Shown here piece after piece: positions 8,466 through 16,933 of a DNA stretch of 40,413 bases. Where the stretch lies: assembly GCA_025358205.1 (NCBI GenBank), contig JANYKG010000147.1:1-40413 (forward strand), given 5' to 3'. Numbering within the stretch: position 1 is the stretch's first letter; every line of letters starts with the position of its first letter. The position numbers were made by a program, and so were the translations under genes. The notes under the pieces are model-generated. The model searched no databases and had not been told where the DNA came from. It was given only the letters and a program-made list of their open reading frames with translations. The stretch is from Armatimonadota bacterium (GTDB lineage Bacteria; Armatimonadota; UBA5829; DTJY01).

Positions 8466-8608
8466 CTCGCTCTTTCTCGTTCTCGTACTCTTACTCTTAC
8501 TCTTACGCTTGCTCTGAATCTGCATGACCGACGAAACCGAGTACGAGCAGGATTCACGAGTACGATTCACGAGCGCTCACAGAAGAGAAAGAGACACGAC
8601 TCACGACT
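8466..8608. repeat. Hexamer word array (CTCGTA class) with inverted partner
   Basis: From 8466 there are eight 6-bp units (CTCGCT, CTTTCT, CGTTCT, CGTACT, CTTACT, CTTACT, CTTACG, CTTGCT). The opposite orientation follows: CTCGTACTC (8482-8490) is matched by GAGTACGAG (8539-8547), and CTCTTTCTC (8470-8478) by GAGAAAGAG (8585-8593), so the pairs nest. In between, ATTCACGAGTACG-type words occur twice, and CACGACT is repeated in tandem at 8595 and 8602. This fills the space between the ccsA/hemX-like gene and the DUF4380-like gene together with the array at 8630-8671. I see no gene in 8375-8678. Confidence 0.75.
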
Positions 8609-8629
8609 CCCCGGTACTGCTCGTCTCTA

Positions 8630-8671
8630 CTTCGATGTTGGAAGTTGAGCGTTCGGCGTTCGATGTTCGCG
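8630..8671. repeat. Heptamer word array, GTTCGAT class
   Basis: Six contiguous 7-bp units: CTTCGAT, GTTGGAA, GTTGAGC, GTTCGGC, GTTCGAT, GTTCGCG. It ends 7 bp before the stop codon (8679) of the second CcsA-like gene. The same units, in the same orientation on the plus strand, recur at 24822-24863 and inside a gene at 23256-23366. Confidence 0.82.
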
Positions 8672-8678
8672 CCCTCGC

Positions 8679-9506
8679 CTACCAGTTGTACTTGTGCATA
8701 CCGTGGGAGAGCGCGTTCACGCCGATGAAGGTGACTATCACTGAGACGAAGCCGGTGAGAAGCAGGCGGTTGGCACGCTTGCCGCGCCAGCCCTGCATCA
8801 CTCGGACGTGCAGATACGCCGCGTAGATCAGCCAGGTGATCAGCGCCCAGGTCTCCTTCGGGTCCCAGCTCCAGTAGCTGCCCCAGGCGTCCTGCGCCCA
8901 CAACGCACCGGTGATAATCCCCAGCGTAAGCATCGGGAACGAGAGCGTCACCATGCGGTAAGCGAACCTGTCCAGCACGTCCAGCGGCGGCAGATGCTTC
9001 TGAATGGCGTTGATTCGCTTGGTCTTCAGCATGCGCTCCTGCAGCCAGTACCCGAGCGACGCCCCAAAGGCCAGCACAAACCCGGAGTAGCTGAGCACCG
9101 CCGAGCCGATGTGAACCGTGCTCCACTTGTTCTGAAGCGCGGGTATCAATCTGACGCTCACATCCCTGGGCAGCATCAACACACAGGCGGTTACAGCCGC
9201 AGCCATAACGCACACGAATGTGCCAAGCGACACAATCTTGCACCGTCTCTCAACCGCCAGGTACAACGCCACCATCCCCCACGCGAAGAACGAAAGCGCA
9301 CCGAACAGATTCGTGAAGGGCATGCTTTGTCTGTGAAAGCCGTACTCCATCAGCGCCGCGGTATGTGCTAGCAAACCCAGTCCCGCCACGCCGTAAGCGC
9401 CCATAGACAGACGCCGCGAACCTGAGAACATGCGAACTGCGAACATGATGCCCGCAACAAAGTAAAGAGCCAAAGTGACTTGCAGGAGCGCGGTTATCTG
9501 GTTCAT
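8679..9506 (-). CDS. Second CcsA/ResC family protein, HemX-like position
   Basis: 275 aa, about eight predicted membrane spans, belonging to the CcsA/CcmF/HemX cytochrome c assembly family. The haem-handling WWD motif is complete (WGSYWSWDPKETW, residues 208-220). His residues at 48 (LLAHTA), 132 (VHIGSA) and 268 (LSHGMHKY) are in places expected for haem-ligating residues. Its ATG overlaps the hemA stop (ATGA), the arrangement expected of translational coupling. In Bacillus-type operons a CcsA-family protein, HemX, sits next to hemA and influences its level. So this copy is either a HemX analogue or a second cytochrome c synthase subunit. It resembles the CcsA at 11443-12267 closely around the WWD motif but is divergent elsewhere. 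It is the last gene of the operon. Confidence 0.9.
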   Translation of the reverse strand: MNQITALLQVTLALYFVAGIMFAVRMFSGSRRLSMGAYGVAGLGLLAHTAALMEYGFHRQSMPFTNLFGALSFFAWGMVALYLAVERRCKIVSLGTFVCVMAAAVTACVLMLPRDVSVRLIPALQNKWSTVHIGSAVLSYSGFVLAFGASLGYWLQERMLKTKRINAIQKHLPPLDVLDRFAYRMVTLSFPMLTLGIITGALWAQDAWGSYWSWDPKETWALITWLIYAAYLHVRVMQGWRGKRANRLLLTGFVSVIVTFIGVNALSHGMHKYNW

Positions 9507-10813
9507 TGGCCTGGCTCGCTATCTCCCGGTTCGGCGGGTTTCTCAGCTTCGTTTGGGCAGATGCCGAAGACCTCGCATATCGTCGCCAGCTTTTCTGACG
9601 AACTCTGGTCGGCGGCATAGCCCTTGATCTGAATCATCGGGTTGTGGCATATCTTGTTCACCACGGATCGCATGGCGGCGTTGACTGCCTCGCGCTGGTC
9701 CGGCGACAGGTCCGGCAACTTGGTCATCAGCTTATCGAACTCCGAAGAGCGGATGTCCTCCAGCTTGTCGCGTAGTGCGGTTATCACGGGCACGGCGTCG
9801 AGGCTTCTGAACCATACCAGAAACTCCACGATCTCCTCGGCGATGATGGTCTCAACCCTGGCGGCCTCCACCTGACGCCCGGCTGAGTGTGCGGATACCA
9901 CGGCCTGCAGGTCGTCTATGTTGTACAAAAATACGTTGTCCAGTTCACCGACACCAGGCTCGATATCGCGAGGGACAGCCATGTCTATGAAGAAGACCGG
10001 ACGTCCGCGCCTGGCGTGGTGGGCGGCGGCGGCCATTTTCCGCGTGATGATCGGTTCGCTGGAACCCGTGGAGGTGATGACTATATCCGCGGATTCGAGG
10101 ACGCTCGCTAAGTCGTCAAATAGCGCTGCTCTCCCGCAGTACTGATTGGCAAGCGCGACAGCCTTCTCGTGCGTCCTGTTCGCCACCAATATGTCGGTCA
10201 CTCCGGCGGATACAAGGTGCGCTATCGCCAGTTCGCTCATCTTCCCGGCGCCTATGACCAGCGCCGTGCATCGGCTAAGGTTGTCGAAGATGGACCCGGC
10301 AAGCTGCACCGCCACAGAGCCGACGGAGAACGCGCCTTTGCTTATCTCGGTCTCCGTTCGCGCGCGCTTGCCCACGGTAATTGCCTGCTGAAAAAGGTTG
10401 TTCAACACCGTACCCGTGAATTGACCCTGGCGCGCGGCGGCATACGCGCTCTTCACCTGGCCCAGAATCTGCGCCTCACCGACCACCATGGAATCAACGC
10501 CGGACGCCACGCGAAACAGGTGTTCGGCGGCCTTGTGACCCGCATATGAATAGAGATGGGGCGAGACGGCCTCTTCCAAAATGTGAAAATACCTCGCCAA
10601 CCATCCAGCTATTGCAGTATCGTGCGCGCCGGACTCAGTGACGGCGTAGACCTCGGTGCGGTTGCATGTGGATAGTATGAGGCATTCAGAGGTCAGCCTG
10701 CTGGATTTGAGACTGGCCAGTGCGTCCGAGAGCGCATCATTGGAGATGCTCAGTTTCTCTCTGATCTCCACCGGCGCGGTTTTGTGGTTCAGCCCGATAA
10801 CAACTAGATGCAC
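9503..10813 (-). CDS. hemA: Glutamyl-tRNA reductase
   Basis: 436 aa, usual length. It reduces glutamyl-tRNA to glutamate-1-semialdehyde with NADPH, the first committed step of the C5 tetrapyrrole pathway, in the cytoplasm. The N-terminal motif is GLNHKTAPVEIREKLSI, the catalytic cysteine C50 lies in LILSTCNRTEVYAV, and the Rossmann segment reads ALVIGAGKMSELAIAHL. The C-terminal dimerisation domain ends in KICHNPMIQIKGYA and a short acidic tail. The start is a GTG at 10813, overlapping the precorrin-2 dehydrogenase gene by 10 bp without a clear ribosome binding site, so translation is probably coupled. The downstream gene overlaps by 4 bp. Confidence 0.97.
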   Translation of the reverse strand: MHLVVIGLNHKTAPVEIREKLSISNDALSDALASLKSSRLTSECLILSTCNRTEVYAVTESGAHDTAIAGWLARYFHILEEAVSPHLYSYAGHKAAEHLFRVASGVDSMVVGEAQILGQVKSAYAAARQGQFTGTVLNNLFQQAITVGKRARTETEISKGAFSVGSVAVQLAGSIFDNLSRCTALVIGAGKMSELAIAHLVSAGVTDILVANRTHEKAVALANQYCGRAALFDDLASVLESADIVITSTGSSEPIITRKMAAAAHHARRGRPVFFIDMAVPRDIEPGVGELDNVFLYNIDDLQAVVSAHSAGRQVEAARVETIIAEEIVEFLVWFRSLDAVPVITALRDKLEDIRSSEFDKLMTKLPDLSPDQREAVNAAMRSVVNKICHNPMIQIKGYAADQSSSEKLATICEVFGICPNEAEKPAEPGDSEPGQ

Positions 10814-11427
10814 GTTCGCGCTTTCTGCAGTGCCTCGGCACTCTTGCCCTGCTTCAGCAGATCAAGCACATCGGACGCTATAACCCGCTGATAGGCTTGG
10901 CTTCTGCTCTCCATGTCGGGATACTTCTCTTTCACCTCGTCACGCAACCGGCCCAGTATCTCGGTGAGTTCGCCGTATTCAGGGCCAAACTGCGGTTCCA
11001 GCAGCTCGCGCACGTGCTTCGCCAGACTCGGGCTGCTGCCTGAGGTGGAAACGCTAATCATGAATTCTCCATGTTTCAGGGTGGAGGGCACAAAGAATCT
11101 GCAATAATCAGGATCATCCACAACATTTGCGAGAATGCCGCGCCGCTCGCATTCTTCGTAAATCGCGCGATTCACAGCACGCTCGCCCGTCGCCGCGATA
11201 ACGAGAAAGACATTGTGCAGCATGTCGGGTCTGTAGACGGTATGAATCAGGCGTACTGAACCGTTCTCTGCAAGCTCACGCAGTCTGGACGTAACGACCG
11301 GCGCAACCAAGACCACCGCCGCGTCATACTCCAGTAGAGTTTCAACCTTGCGCTCGCCCACGGACCCGCCGCCGATGACCAGACATCTCTTACCACGCAA
11401 GTCCAGGTTTATTGGGTAGTGTGCCAT
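10804..11427 (-). CDS. sirC: Precorrin-2 dehydrogenase (sirohaem synthase N-terminal type)
   Basis: 207 aa, the length of stand-alone SirC/Met8-like proteins. It oxidises precorrin-2 to sirohydrochlorin with NAD, and some members also chelate iron. The start MAHYPINLDLRGKRCLVIGG carries the GGGSVGERKV nucleotide-binding loop. Next come VVLVAP, then NVVDDPDYCRFFVPSTLKHG, the segment diagnostic of the family, and ISVSTSGSSPSLAKHVRELLE. The ATG at 11427 has AGGA upstream. It lies 15 bp after ccsA and overlaps hemA by 10 bp. Its place before hemA is common in bacteria that start sirohaem and haem synthesis from one operon. No methyltransferase domain is fused. The symbol follows the Bacillus naming. 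Confidence 0.92.
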   Translation of the reverse strand: MAHYPINLDLRGKRCLVIGGGSVGERKVETLLEYDAAVVLVAPVVTSRLRELAENGSVRLIHTVYRPDMLHNVFLVIAATGERAVNRAIYEECERRGILANVVDDPDYCRFFVPSTLKHGEFMISVSTSGSSPSLAKHVRELLEPQFGPEYGELTEILGRLRDEVKEKYPDMESRSQAYQRVIASDVLDLLKQGKSAEALQKARTCI

Positions 11428-11442
11428 TCAGATATCCTGTGA

Positions 11443-12267
11443 TCAAGCATAGCTGTGAAGACCGCTCATCAGAAAGGCCACGCCAAACAGAGTGAACAAC
11501 GTCGCCACAAACCCGATAACTGCCATAATCGCCGATTTTCTGCCCTGCCAGCCCATCTGGGTGCGTGTGTGCAGATATACGGCATATATCAGCCAGGTAA
11601 TCAGCGCCCATGTCTCTTTGGGGTCCCAGCTCCAGTAGCTGCCCCATGCGCGTTCGGCCCAAATAGCGCCGGTAATGAGCAGCAGCGTCTGCATCAGGAA
11701 TCCGAATGCGATGGTGCGGTAGATAGTCCTGTCCATGACCTTCAGTGACGGAAGCCTCGTCGCCCAGAACGATCCTGTTTTGCCCTCATTCTTCTCTGCC
11801 AGAAGGTACATGATCGCCACGCCGAATGCAATCGCAAAGGCTGAATAGGCGAGGATAGCTGTTCCGATGTGAGGCGTCCGCCAGGCGCTTTCCAGCGCGG
11901 GCATTGTGGGATTGACCTCACTCGGCAGCCGCATCGTCATGAAGGCGAACGCTGTTACCAAAGGCACCACGAATGAGCCGTATGCCCTGCTCTTGGTGAG
12001 AAGCTCCAGCGCAAGGTAGACGACCATCGCACCCCATGTGAGTGACAGCATGTACTCATACAGGTTCAGAAACGGCATTCGGTGGGCGGCATTCGTGCGC
12101 ACAACCAACGAGGCCGTGTGTGCAATCAAGCCAACGATCAGTATCCACCGGCCGGTCTTCACCACTGCCTCGTTCCTGGTGAACAGGTGGACGACATAAC
12201 ACAGGGCCGCGAGAGCATACACGGCAAACGCGACGCGAAACAGCGTGACTCCAAGCTCGACTGTCAT
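11443..12267 (-). CDS. ccsA: System II cytochrome c biogenesis protein CcsA/ResC
   Basis: 274 aa from the ATG at 12267, which has GGAGG 9 bp upstream; a TTG two codons earlier is too close to that site. It is a polytopic membrane protein. The WWD haem-handling motif AWGSYWSWDPKETWALI lies near residues 207-223. Further conserved segments are GLIAHTAS, AAHRMPFLNLYEYM, WRTPHIGTAILAYS and the C-terminal SGLHSYA with a likely periplasmic haem ligand. With ResB it exports haem and attaches it to CxxCH motifs of apocytochromes. It follows the multihaem cytochrome gene by 25 bp and resB two genes back, so the operon holds both synthase subunits and a substrate. Confidence 0.94.
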   Translation of the reverse strand: MTVELGVTLFRVAFAVYALAALCYVVHLFTRNEAVVKTGRWILIVGLIAHTASLVVRTNAAHRMPFLNLYEYMLSLTWGAMVVYLALELLTKSRAYGSFVVPLVTAFAFMTMRLPSEVNPTMPALESAWRTPHIGTAILAYSAFAIAFGVAIMYLLAEKNEGKTGSFWATRLPSLKVMDRTIYRTIAFGFLMQTLLLITGAIWAERAWGSYWSWDPKETWALITWLIYAVYLHTRTQMGWQGRKSAIMAVIGFVATLFTLFGVAFLMSGLHSYA

Positions 12268-12292
12268 GAACAAAATCCTCCCGACGATTCAG

Positions 12293-13216
12293 CTATTTCT
12301 GCGGTTTGTTGAAGAAGTGTTCACCGCCGTGCATATGGCATGTGGCACATGTGGCATCGGCAGCCGCGGTCGGCGCATGTGTCTTCATATCGGTGATCTT
12401 CGCGGCATGACAGGACAGACACAGCTCGTTGATCGGCTTTATCAACTGGTGCTCCAATCCCGATTTGCCGTGCGGATCGTGGCAGGAAGTACACCCAATC
12501 CCAGCCTTGAACTTGCTGCTCTGGATGAACTCCGAATACTGCTGATTTCTTCCGGTGACGGTCGGCTTTGCATCCACGAAGCACTTGGTCAGATCATCGC
12601 CGGGCCTGTAGCCGACAGGGAACGCAAACTTACCCGTGGGGTCTTTGCCTATGGAGTGGCACTGGCCGCAGACCATGGACTGCTTAGTCTTGTCCAGGGT
12701 TTTCAGATGCAGGATGGCCTTCGTGTCGCCCGCTGTATGTTCGCTGCCCGGCCCATGGCAGGCTTCGCAAGTCACGCCCAGTTCATTGTACGTCTTTTTC
12801 GCCGGATCATACCCGGTGGTATGACAGCCGATGCACTGAGCGGCGCCGTCCCCAGCCTCCTGCGGTTTCCAGGACTTAGATTTCACGTCCCATTTCGCCG
12901 GCAACACCTTGTAGTTGGCATCCAGGTATGCCTGCTCCCTGATCCCCTTGCCAAAAACAAAAGCTACCTGTTCCTTCTTGAATGACGGACTCGCTGCAAT
13001 GTCCGTGACCGCCGCGCCTTCCGTTGCCACCGCCGCCATTGCCTTCACATGGCCGCCCTTCTCAAACCCGGCGACCAAGTCCTTATGCATCAACTTATGA
13101 CACATTTTGCACGTGGTGGAACCCTTGAACAGGGCGGTATGTGCGTCTGCCATGACCAATGCCGCCAGCGCTCCCACCGCACCAATTGCCGCAACTACTG
13201 CTAAGTACCTTTTCAT
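12293..13216 (-). CDS. Periplasmic seven-haem c-type cytochrome (cytochrome c554-like)
   Basis: 307 aa with a signal peptide (MKRYLAVVAAIGAVGALAAL, cleavage near VMADA). Seven CxxCH haem-binding motifs are visible, starting at C36, C128, C150, C183, C242, C266 and C290. Extra His residues (for example H45, H56, H160, H300) could be distal ligands. The CEACHGPGSEH segment and the spacing of motifs recall the cytochrome c554 family of multihaem electron carriers. It likely transfers electrons in the periplasm; the partner is unknown, and no reductase with recognisable catalytic sites is adjacent. It lies between resB and ccsA with spacers of 22 and 25 bp, so it is probably matured by the products of its own operon. 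Confidence 0.92.
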   Translation of the reverse strand: MKRYLAVVAAIGAVGALAALVMADAHTALFKGSTTCKMCHKLMHKDLVAGFEKGGHVKAMAAVATEGAAVTDIAASPSFKKEQVAFVFGKGIREQAYLDANYKVLPAKWDVKSKSWKPQEAGDGAAQCIGCHTTGYDPAKKTYNELGVTCEACHGPGSEHTAGDTKAILHLKTLDKTKQSMVCGQCHSIGKDPTGKFAFPVGYRPGDDLTKCFVDAKPTVTGRNQQYSEFIQSSKFKAGIGCTSCHDPHGKSGLEHQLIKPINELCLSCHAAKITDMKTHAPTAAADATCATCHMHGGEHFFNKPQK

Positions 13217-13238
13217 GTTCTGCTCCTTGAAAACATTC

Positions 13239-14699
13239 CTATTTCAGTATCTCGCGCAATCGCAAGAAATCAGCGTCGAAAACCTCAGGGTCTGTCCGCG
13301 AGTTACCGCCTACCAGCGCCGTCGCGCCGTCCGCGTCACCGGTCACTCTCACGCGCACAGATCGCCTGCTCACATAGAACGAAACGAATACGCCGATCAG
13401 AATCAGCCCAAAACCTGCATAAACCACCGGCAGCCCGGGATTCCTGGCCACCTGCAGCGCGGTATACTTCACCACGTCTGTAACCTCAACCTTGTATCCC
13501 TTATACCCAGCCGACTTCGATTCCAGCAACCATCCCAGATCAGTCCATGCGTCCATGCCTTTGTATGCGGGCATTCGGTCGTTCACCATCACACGAACCG
13601 CCGGGTTCAGCGGCATATCAGTCATGCTTATCTTTTCACCGCCGATGTAGTCCGGCGCGAGATCGTGGGCAAATACCGTCAATCGCTTGCCCGCGAGCAC
13701 GAATTGTTCAAACGCCATATCGCCTGATGACCCAACGAGAACATACTGCGTGCCATGGTCGCTCTGTTGCTTCTGTACCTGAAACACCAGAATTTTGGAG
13801 TCACCGTTCGGCGCAGTCACTTTCAGCGTAACATCGCTCAGTCCAAAGTACGACTGGTAGAACGTTATACCCTTGTATGTCAACGGATGGTTCACGTCAA
13901 TAGTTCTTTTCAGCGCGACGCGATTGCCTTCCATTGCCTCCAGTTCGCTCCGATAGCTGGTAGGATTGTGGCCTTTGTCATACCCTATGGTAAAGCTCTT
14001 CAACGCCAGCTTATACCCGAGCGGTTGGGCATCACCCTTCCGAGTGTAGCACTGATCCGTGAACCGACCCTCGTCAATGCTAGTGAAGCCCGAGAACCCC
14101 AGCTTTGCGCCGACTACCGCACCTATGAAAATCACCAATATGCTGAGATGCGTGAGATACGGACCCCAGAAACTGAGTCTACCCTTTGCGGCATAGATCA
14201 CGTGGTCACCCGCGTCTTCCGCACCCAATACATGATACGCTGATGAGCGCAGTGCAGTTTCAACCGCCGCCGCCGCCTCGCTCACAGACATCCGAGTATG
14301 GAACGTCTCCACTCTCTGCATACCGGATATCTGCTTCTCTGAGGCCACGATCTGCGGATGGAATACTCGACGTTTGACGGAGTTGAACCGCTTCAGACTG
14401 CAGACCAGAAGGTTGATACCAATCAGAATTAGCAGCCCCAGATACCAAAAGGAATCATAGGCTGTATCCAGTTGCATGGCATGGATAAGTCTGTACCCGA
14501 CTGCGCCGTACTTGGCTGAAATTTCCGTGGCGGTCGCGCCCATCGAAATCTGAGGAACCACAGTGCCGATCACGGAACCTGCCGAGAGGATCAACAATAG
14601 CGTGATGGCCGTCTTCATCGAACTGAAGAAGCCCCAAATCGCTTCGATGAACCCTACATCCGCCTGATCTTTTTTCGCGCTGGGCGCTTGTTTTGCCAA
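13239..14699 (-). CDS. resB: System II cytochrome c biogenesis protein ResB/Ccs1
   Basis: 486 aa from a TTG at 14699, with AAGGAG 9 bp upstream. The ResB topology is visible: membrane spans at about 29-47, 84-101 and 178-198 (WGPYLTHLSILVIFIGAVVG, with the conserved H184), a large periplasmic domain of about 200 residues, and a last span near 415-440 (VVYAGFGLILIGVFVSFYV). Blocks such as GFSGFTSIDEG and HPLTYKGITFYQSYFG are typical. ResB holds apocytochrome and haem together with CcsA. It is 22 bp after the NHL gene and 22 bp before the seven-haem cytochrome. Confidence 0.94.
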   Translation of the reverse strand: MAKQAPSAKKDQADVGFIEAIWGFFSSMKTAITLLLILSAGSVIGTVVPQISMGATATEISAKYGAVGYRLIHAMQLDTAYDSFWYLGLLILIGINLLVCSLKRFNSVKRRVFHPQIVASEKQISGMQRVETFHTRMSVSEAAAAVETALRSSAYHVLGAEDAGDHVIYAAKGRLSFWGPYLTHLSILVIFIGAVVGAKLGFSGFTSIDEGRFTDQCYTRKGDAQPLGYKLALKSFTIGYDKGHNPTSYRSELEAMEGNRVALKRTIDVNHPLTYKGITFYQSYFGLSDVTLKVTAPNGDSKILVFQVQKQQSDHGTQYVLVGSSGDMAFEQFVLAGKRLTVFAHDLAPDYIGGEKISMTDMPLNPAVRVMVNDRMPAYKGMDAWTDLGWLLESKSAGYKGYKVEVTDVVKYTALQVARNPGLPVVYAGFGLILIGVFVSFYVSRRSVRVRVTGDADGATALVGGNSRTDPEVFDADFLRLREILK

Positions 14700-14721
14700 G
14701 AGCCTGTCTCCTTAGTCTTTG

Positions 14722-15696
14722 TCAAAGCCCCTGTGGGCTGAACGGTTCAAACGGTCTGCTGAGCGAGAAGACCTGCACACGCCTCGCACCCGCCTCTGCA
14801 ACGTAAACCCGTCCGAGTCCATCCATCACCGCATCAGCCGGCTGAAAGAGGAATCCCTCGTCCACGCCGTACTTGCCCAGTGCGCGGAGGAATGTGCCTG
14901 ATCTGTCGAAAACCTTCAGTGCGTGCCTGCCCCTATCGGTGACCCAAATCTGATCATTGCTGTCCACGAATATGCCTGAGGGATATGAGATGTCCTCACC
15001 ACCCTCGCCGCGAAACCCGAACTTGTAGATGTACTTGCCGTTCTTGTCAAAAACCTGTACCGGCGTTCCTTCTGAATCAAGCGCGTAAATCCTGCCTTGC
15101 CGGTCAACAGCTACATCCTGTAACGACTTGAACTGCCCGCGTTTGTCGCCCTTCGAGCCTACGGTGAGCCGTACCTTGCCTGCCGAATCCAGGACAACCA
15201 CACGGAAGTTCGCTCTGTCAACTACATACAGGACGCCGTTTCGGTCAAACTTCATCCGTCCCGGTGCGGTCGGCTCGCCGCTCGCAGGTGGAGGAATCTC
15301 AAGTTTCTTAAGCTCACCATCCAGCCCTATCACCTTGATCGGACCAGGCGACTTCTCAGCTATGTATACCTTCCCAAGCTTGTCAATGGAGACACCGATC
15401 GGTGTCTCCAGTCCCTTCTCAGCGCCATACTCAGTCTTCGGCACGCCCTGCAATGAGAAGGAATAGACCCTGCCGTACTTGGAATCAGCCAGCCAAAAAA
15501 CACCCCTGCCCTCGTCCAGCGCCAACGCAGTCGGCTCACCGAAGAACGTGTCCTGCGTGAAGCCGTTCACCCTGTACACGAGATCGAACGATCTGCTGTC
15601 ATCCTGCGCAAACTGAGCGACAACAGGCATCTGCGCAACGCACAGAAAAGCGCACCAGATCAGTACGGTTTTGCGGCATAAGAAATACAAGGGCAT
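14722..15696 (-). CDS. Secreted NHL-repeat beta-propeller protein
   Basis: 324 aa from the ATG at 15696 (GGTG 6 bp upstream); a GTG at 15705 in the same frame is an alternative. A signal peptide is present (CRKTVLIWCAFLCVAQMPVV, cleavage near AQ). At least five NHL-type repeats are seen, each with a G-x-V/I-Y-V/A-D/E pattern, for example GPIKVIGLDG, FDRNGVLYVVDRANFRVVV, VDRQGRIYALDSEGTPVQVF, VDSNDQIWVTDRGRHALKVF and MDGLGRVYVAEAGARRVQVF, giving a six-bladed propeller. Such proteins bind ligands or partners. Placed first in the cytochrome maturation operon, it may be a periplasmic scaffold, which is inference. Its promoter is probably the one at 15751-15780. Confidence 0.9.
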   Translation of the reverse strand: MPLYFLCRKTVLIWCAFLCVAQMPVVAQFAQDDSRSFDLVYRVNGFTQDTFFGEPTALALDEGRGVFWLADSKYGRVYSFSLQGVPKTEYGAEKGLETPIGVSIDKLGKVYIAEKSPGPIKVIGLDGELKKLEIPPPASGEPTAPGRMKFDRNGVLYVVDRANFRVVVLDSAGKVRLTVGSKGDKRGQFKSLQDVAVDRQGRIYALDSEGTPVQVFDKNGKYIYKFGFRGEGGEDISYPSGIFVDSNDQIWVTDRGRHALKVFDRSGTFLRALGKYGVDEGFLFQPADAVMDGLGRVYVAEAGARRVQVFSLSRPFEPFSPQGL

Positions 15697-15750
15697 GTAA
15701 TTCACCAGAGCGGAACCGGGTGCAAGCAGACCGCCCTTCCATCAAGAGTA

Positions 15751-15780
15751 ATCATAACCCATCTGTGAGTGCAATATCAA
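15751..15780 (-). promoter_or_regulatory. Candidate sigma-70-type promoter of the cytochrome/haem operon
   Basis: On the minus strand a -35 TTGATA (15780-15775), an 18-bp spacer and a -10 TATGAT (15756-15751), each one base from consensus. The expected start of transcription near 15744 gives a leader of about 40-50 nt before the NHL gene. Confidence 0.6.
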
Positions 15781-15836
15781 GGCAGATGAACATGCAAAAG
15801 AGGGTTGATATTCCTTCGCCCTTAAGGTATTCAGCC

Positions 15837-15866
15837 CTGATATGAGCGAGACATTCTGCCTATAAT
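15837..15866 (+). promoter_or_regulatory. Candidate promoter of fliG-cheX-fliM
   Basis: -10 TATAAT at 15861-15866 (consensus) with CTGATA 18 bp upstream (4 of 6 matches). The start of transcription near 15873 leaves about 58 nt before the fliG TTG. No sigma-28-type GCCGATAA element was seen. The 225-bp gap 15706-15930 holds this and the divergent promoter and nothing else I recognise. Confidence 0.55.
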
Positions 15867-15930
15867 GGAATATACGGGCAATAATTGCGCAACAAACTCA
15901 GACGAAATAGTCTTGTGAGGTCGAAAAGCT

Positions 15931-16932
15931 TTGACATCCATCACGGATCTGTCTGGAATAGAAAAGGCGGGACTGCTGCTCATCAACCTCGGCACAATTG
16001 GGGCGAGTGAGGTGCTGAAACACCTCACGCCTGATGAGGTTCAGCGTCTGGCCACTCAGATCGCCGAAAGCAAAGAGTTCGACCCTGAAGCCCAAACTAG
16101 CGTCGTCCGGGAGTTCAATCACGCCAGGCGGATAGGCGGCGGCACCGGCGGCATGATCTACGTCAAGGATCTACTGGAGCAATCACTCGGCCCGATCAAG
16201 GCCAGGGAGATAATTGACGACATCAATGCCGGCTCCAGTGGACGACCGTTTGACTGGGTGAAGAGTTCCAATGTAGGCCAACTTGTCAGCGCAATTCAGA
16301 AGGATCGCCCGCAGGTCATCGCGCTCATATTGGCACATCTACCGCCGAACCTGGCGGCTGATGTTATGTCTCAGCTTTCACCGGAATCACAGGGCGCCGT
16401 TGCATACAAACTGACCGGAATGCGCCCTTTGGCCCCTGAAACCGTGCGTGTGGTAGATGAACTGCTGAAAGACAAGCTGTCACGCGACCGAAGAGGTGCG
16501 CTAAGAGCCGTCGGCGGAATTCAATCATTGGTGACGATACTTAACATTGCTGACAGAACAACCGAATCCAAGATACTGGAATACTTGGAGGGCGCAGAAG
16601 CCAGTGTTGCCGAGAGCGTGCGACAGCTTATGTTCGTGTTCGACGATATCGTGACTCTGCCGGACCGCGCCATGCAGATCGTCATACGCGAACTGGAACC
16701 GGAAGATCTGAAACTCAGCATGAAGGGCGCGTCGGATGCACTGAAGGATATCTTCTTCAGGAATATGTCAGAGAGGGCTGTAGAAGTGCTCAAGGATGAC
16801 CTTGAGATGATGGGGGCGGTGAAACTGCGTGATGTGGAAGCCGCGAGACGCAAAGTGGTAGCCGTAGTACACAAACTGGATGAAATGGGCGAGATCAGCA
16901 TCCGCCCTGAGGAAGAAGAGGTCGTCATATAG
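15931..16932 (+). CDS. fliG: Flagellar motor switch protein FliG
   Basis: 333 aa from a TTG with GTGAGG about 10 bp upstream. FliG forms the rotor ring that meets the stators and sets torque and rotation direction. The N-terminal domain opens GIEKAGLLLINLGTIGASEV and contains IRE/armadillo helices. The middle domain has KDRPQVIALILAHLPPNLAA, the counterpart of the EHPQ motif. The MFxF motif follows as LMFVFDDIVTLPDR, then the C-terminal torque helix region with LKDIFFRNMSERAVEVLKDD. Length and order are normal. The cheX gene begins 1 bp after its stop. It is separated from the usual fliF/fliH neighbours, none of which lies in the window. Confidence 0.97.
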   Translation: MTSITDLSGIEKAGLLLINLGTIGASEVLKHLTPDEVQRLATQIAESKEFDPEAQTSVVREFNHARRIGGGTGGMIYVKDLLEQSLGPIKAREIIDDINAGSSGRPFDWVKSSNVGQLVSAIQKDRPQVIALILAHLPPNLAADVMSQLSPESQGAVAYKLTGMRPLAPETVRVVDELLKDKLSRDRRGALRAVGGIQSLVTILNIADRTTESKILEYLEGAEASVAESVRQLMFVFDDIVTLPDRAMQIVIRELEPEDLKLSMKGASDALKDIFFRNMSERAVEVLKDDLEMMGAVKLRDVEAARRKVVAVVHKLDEMGEISIRPEEEEVVI

Positions 16933-16933
16933 C

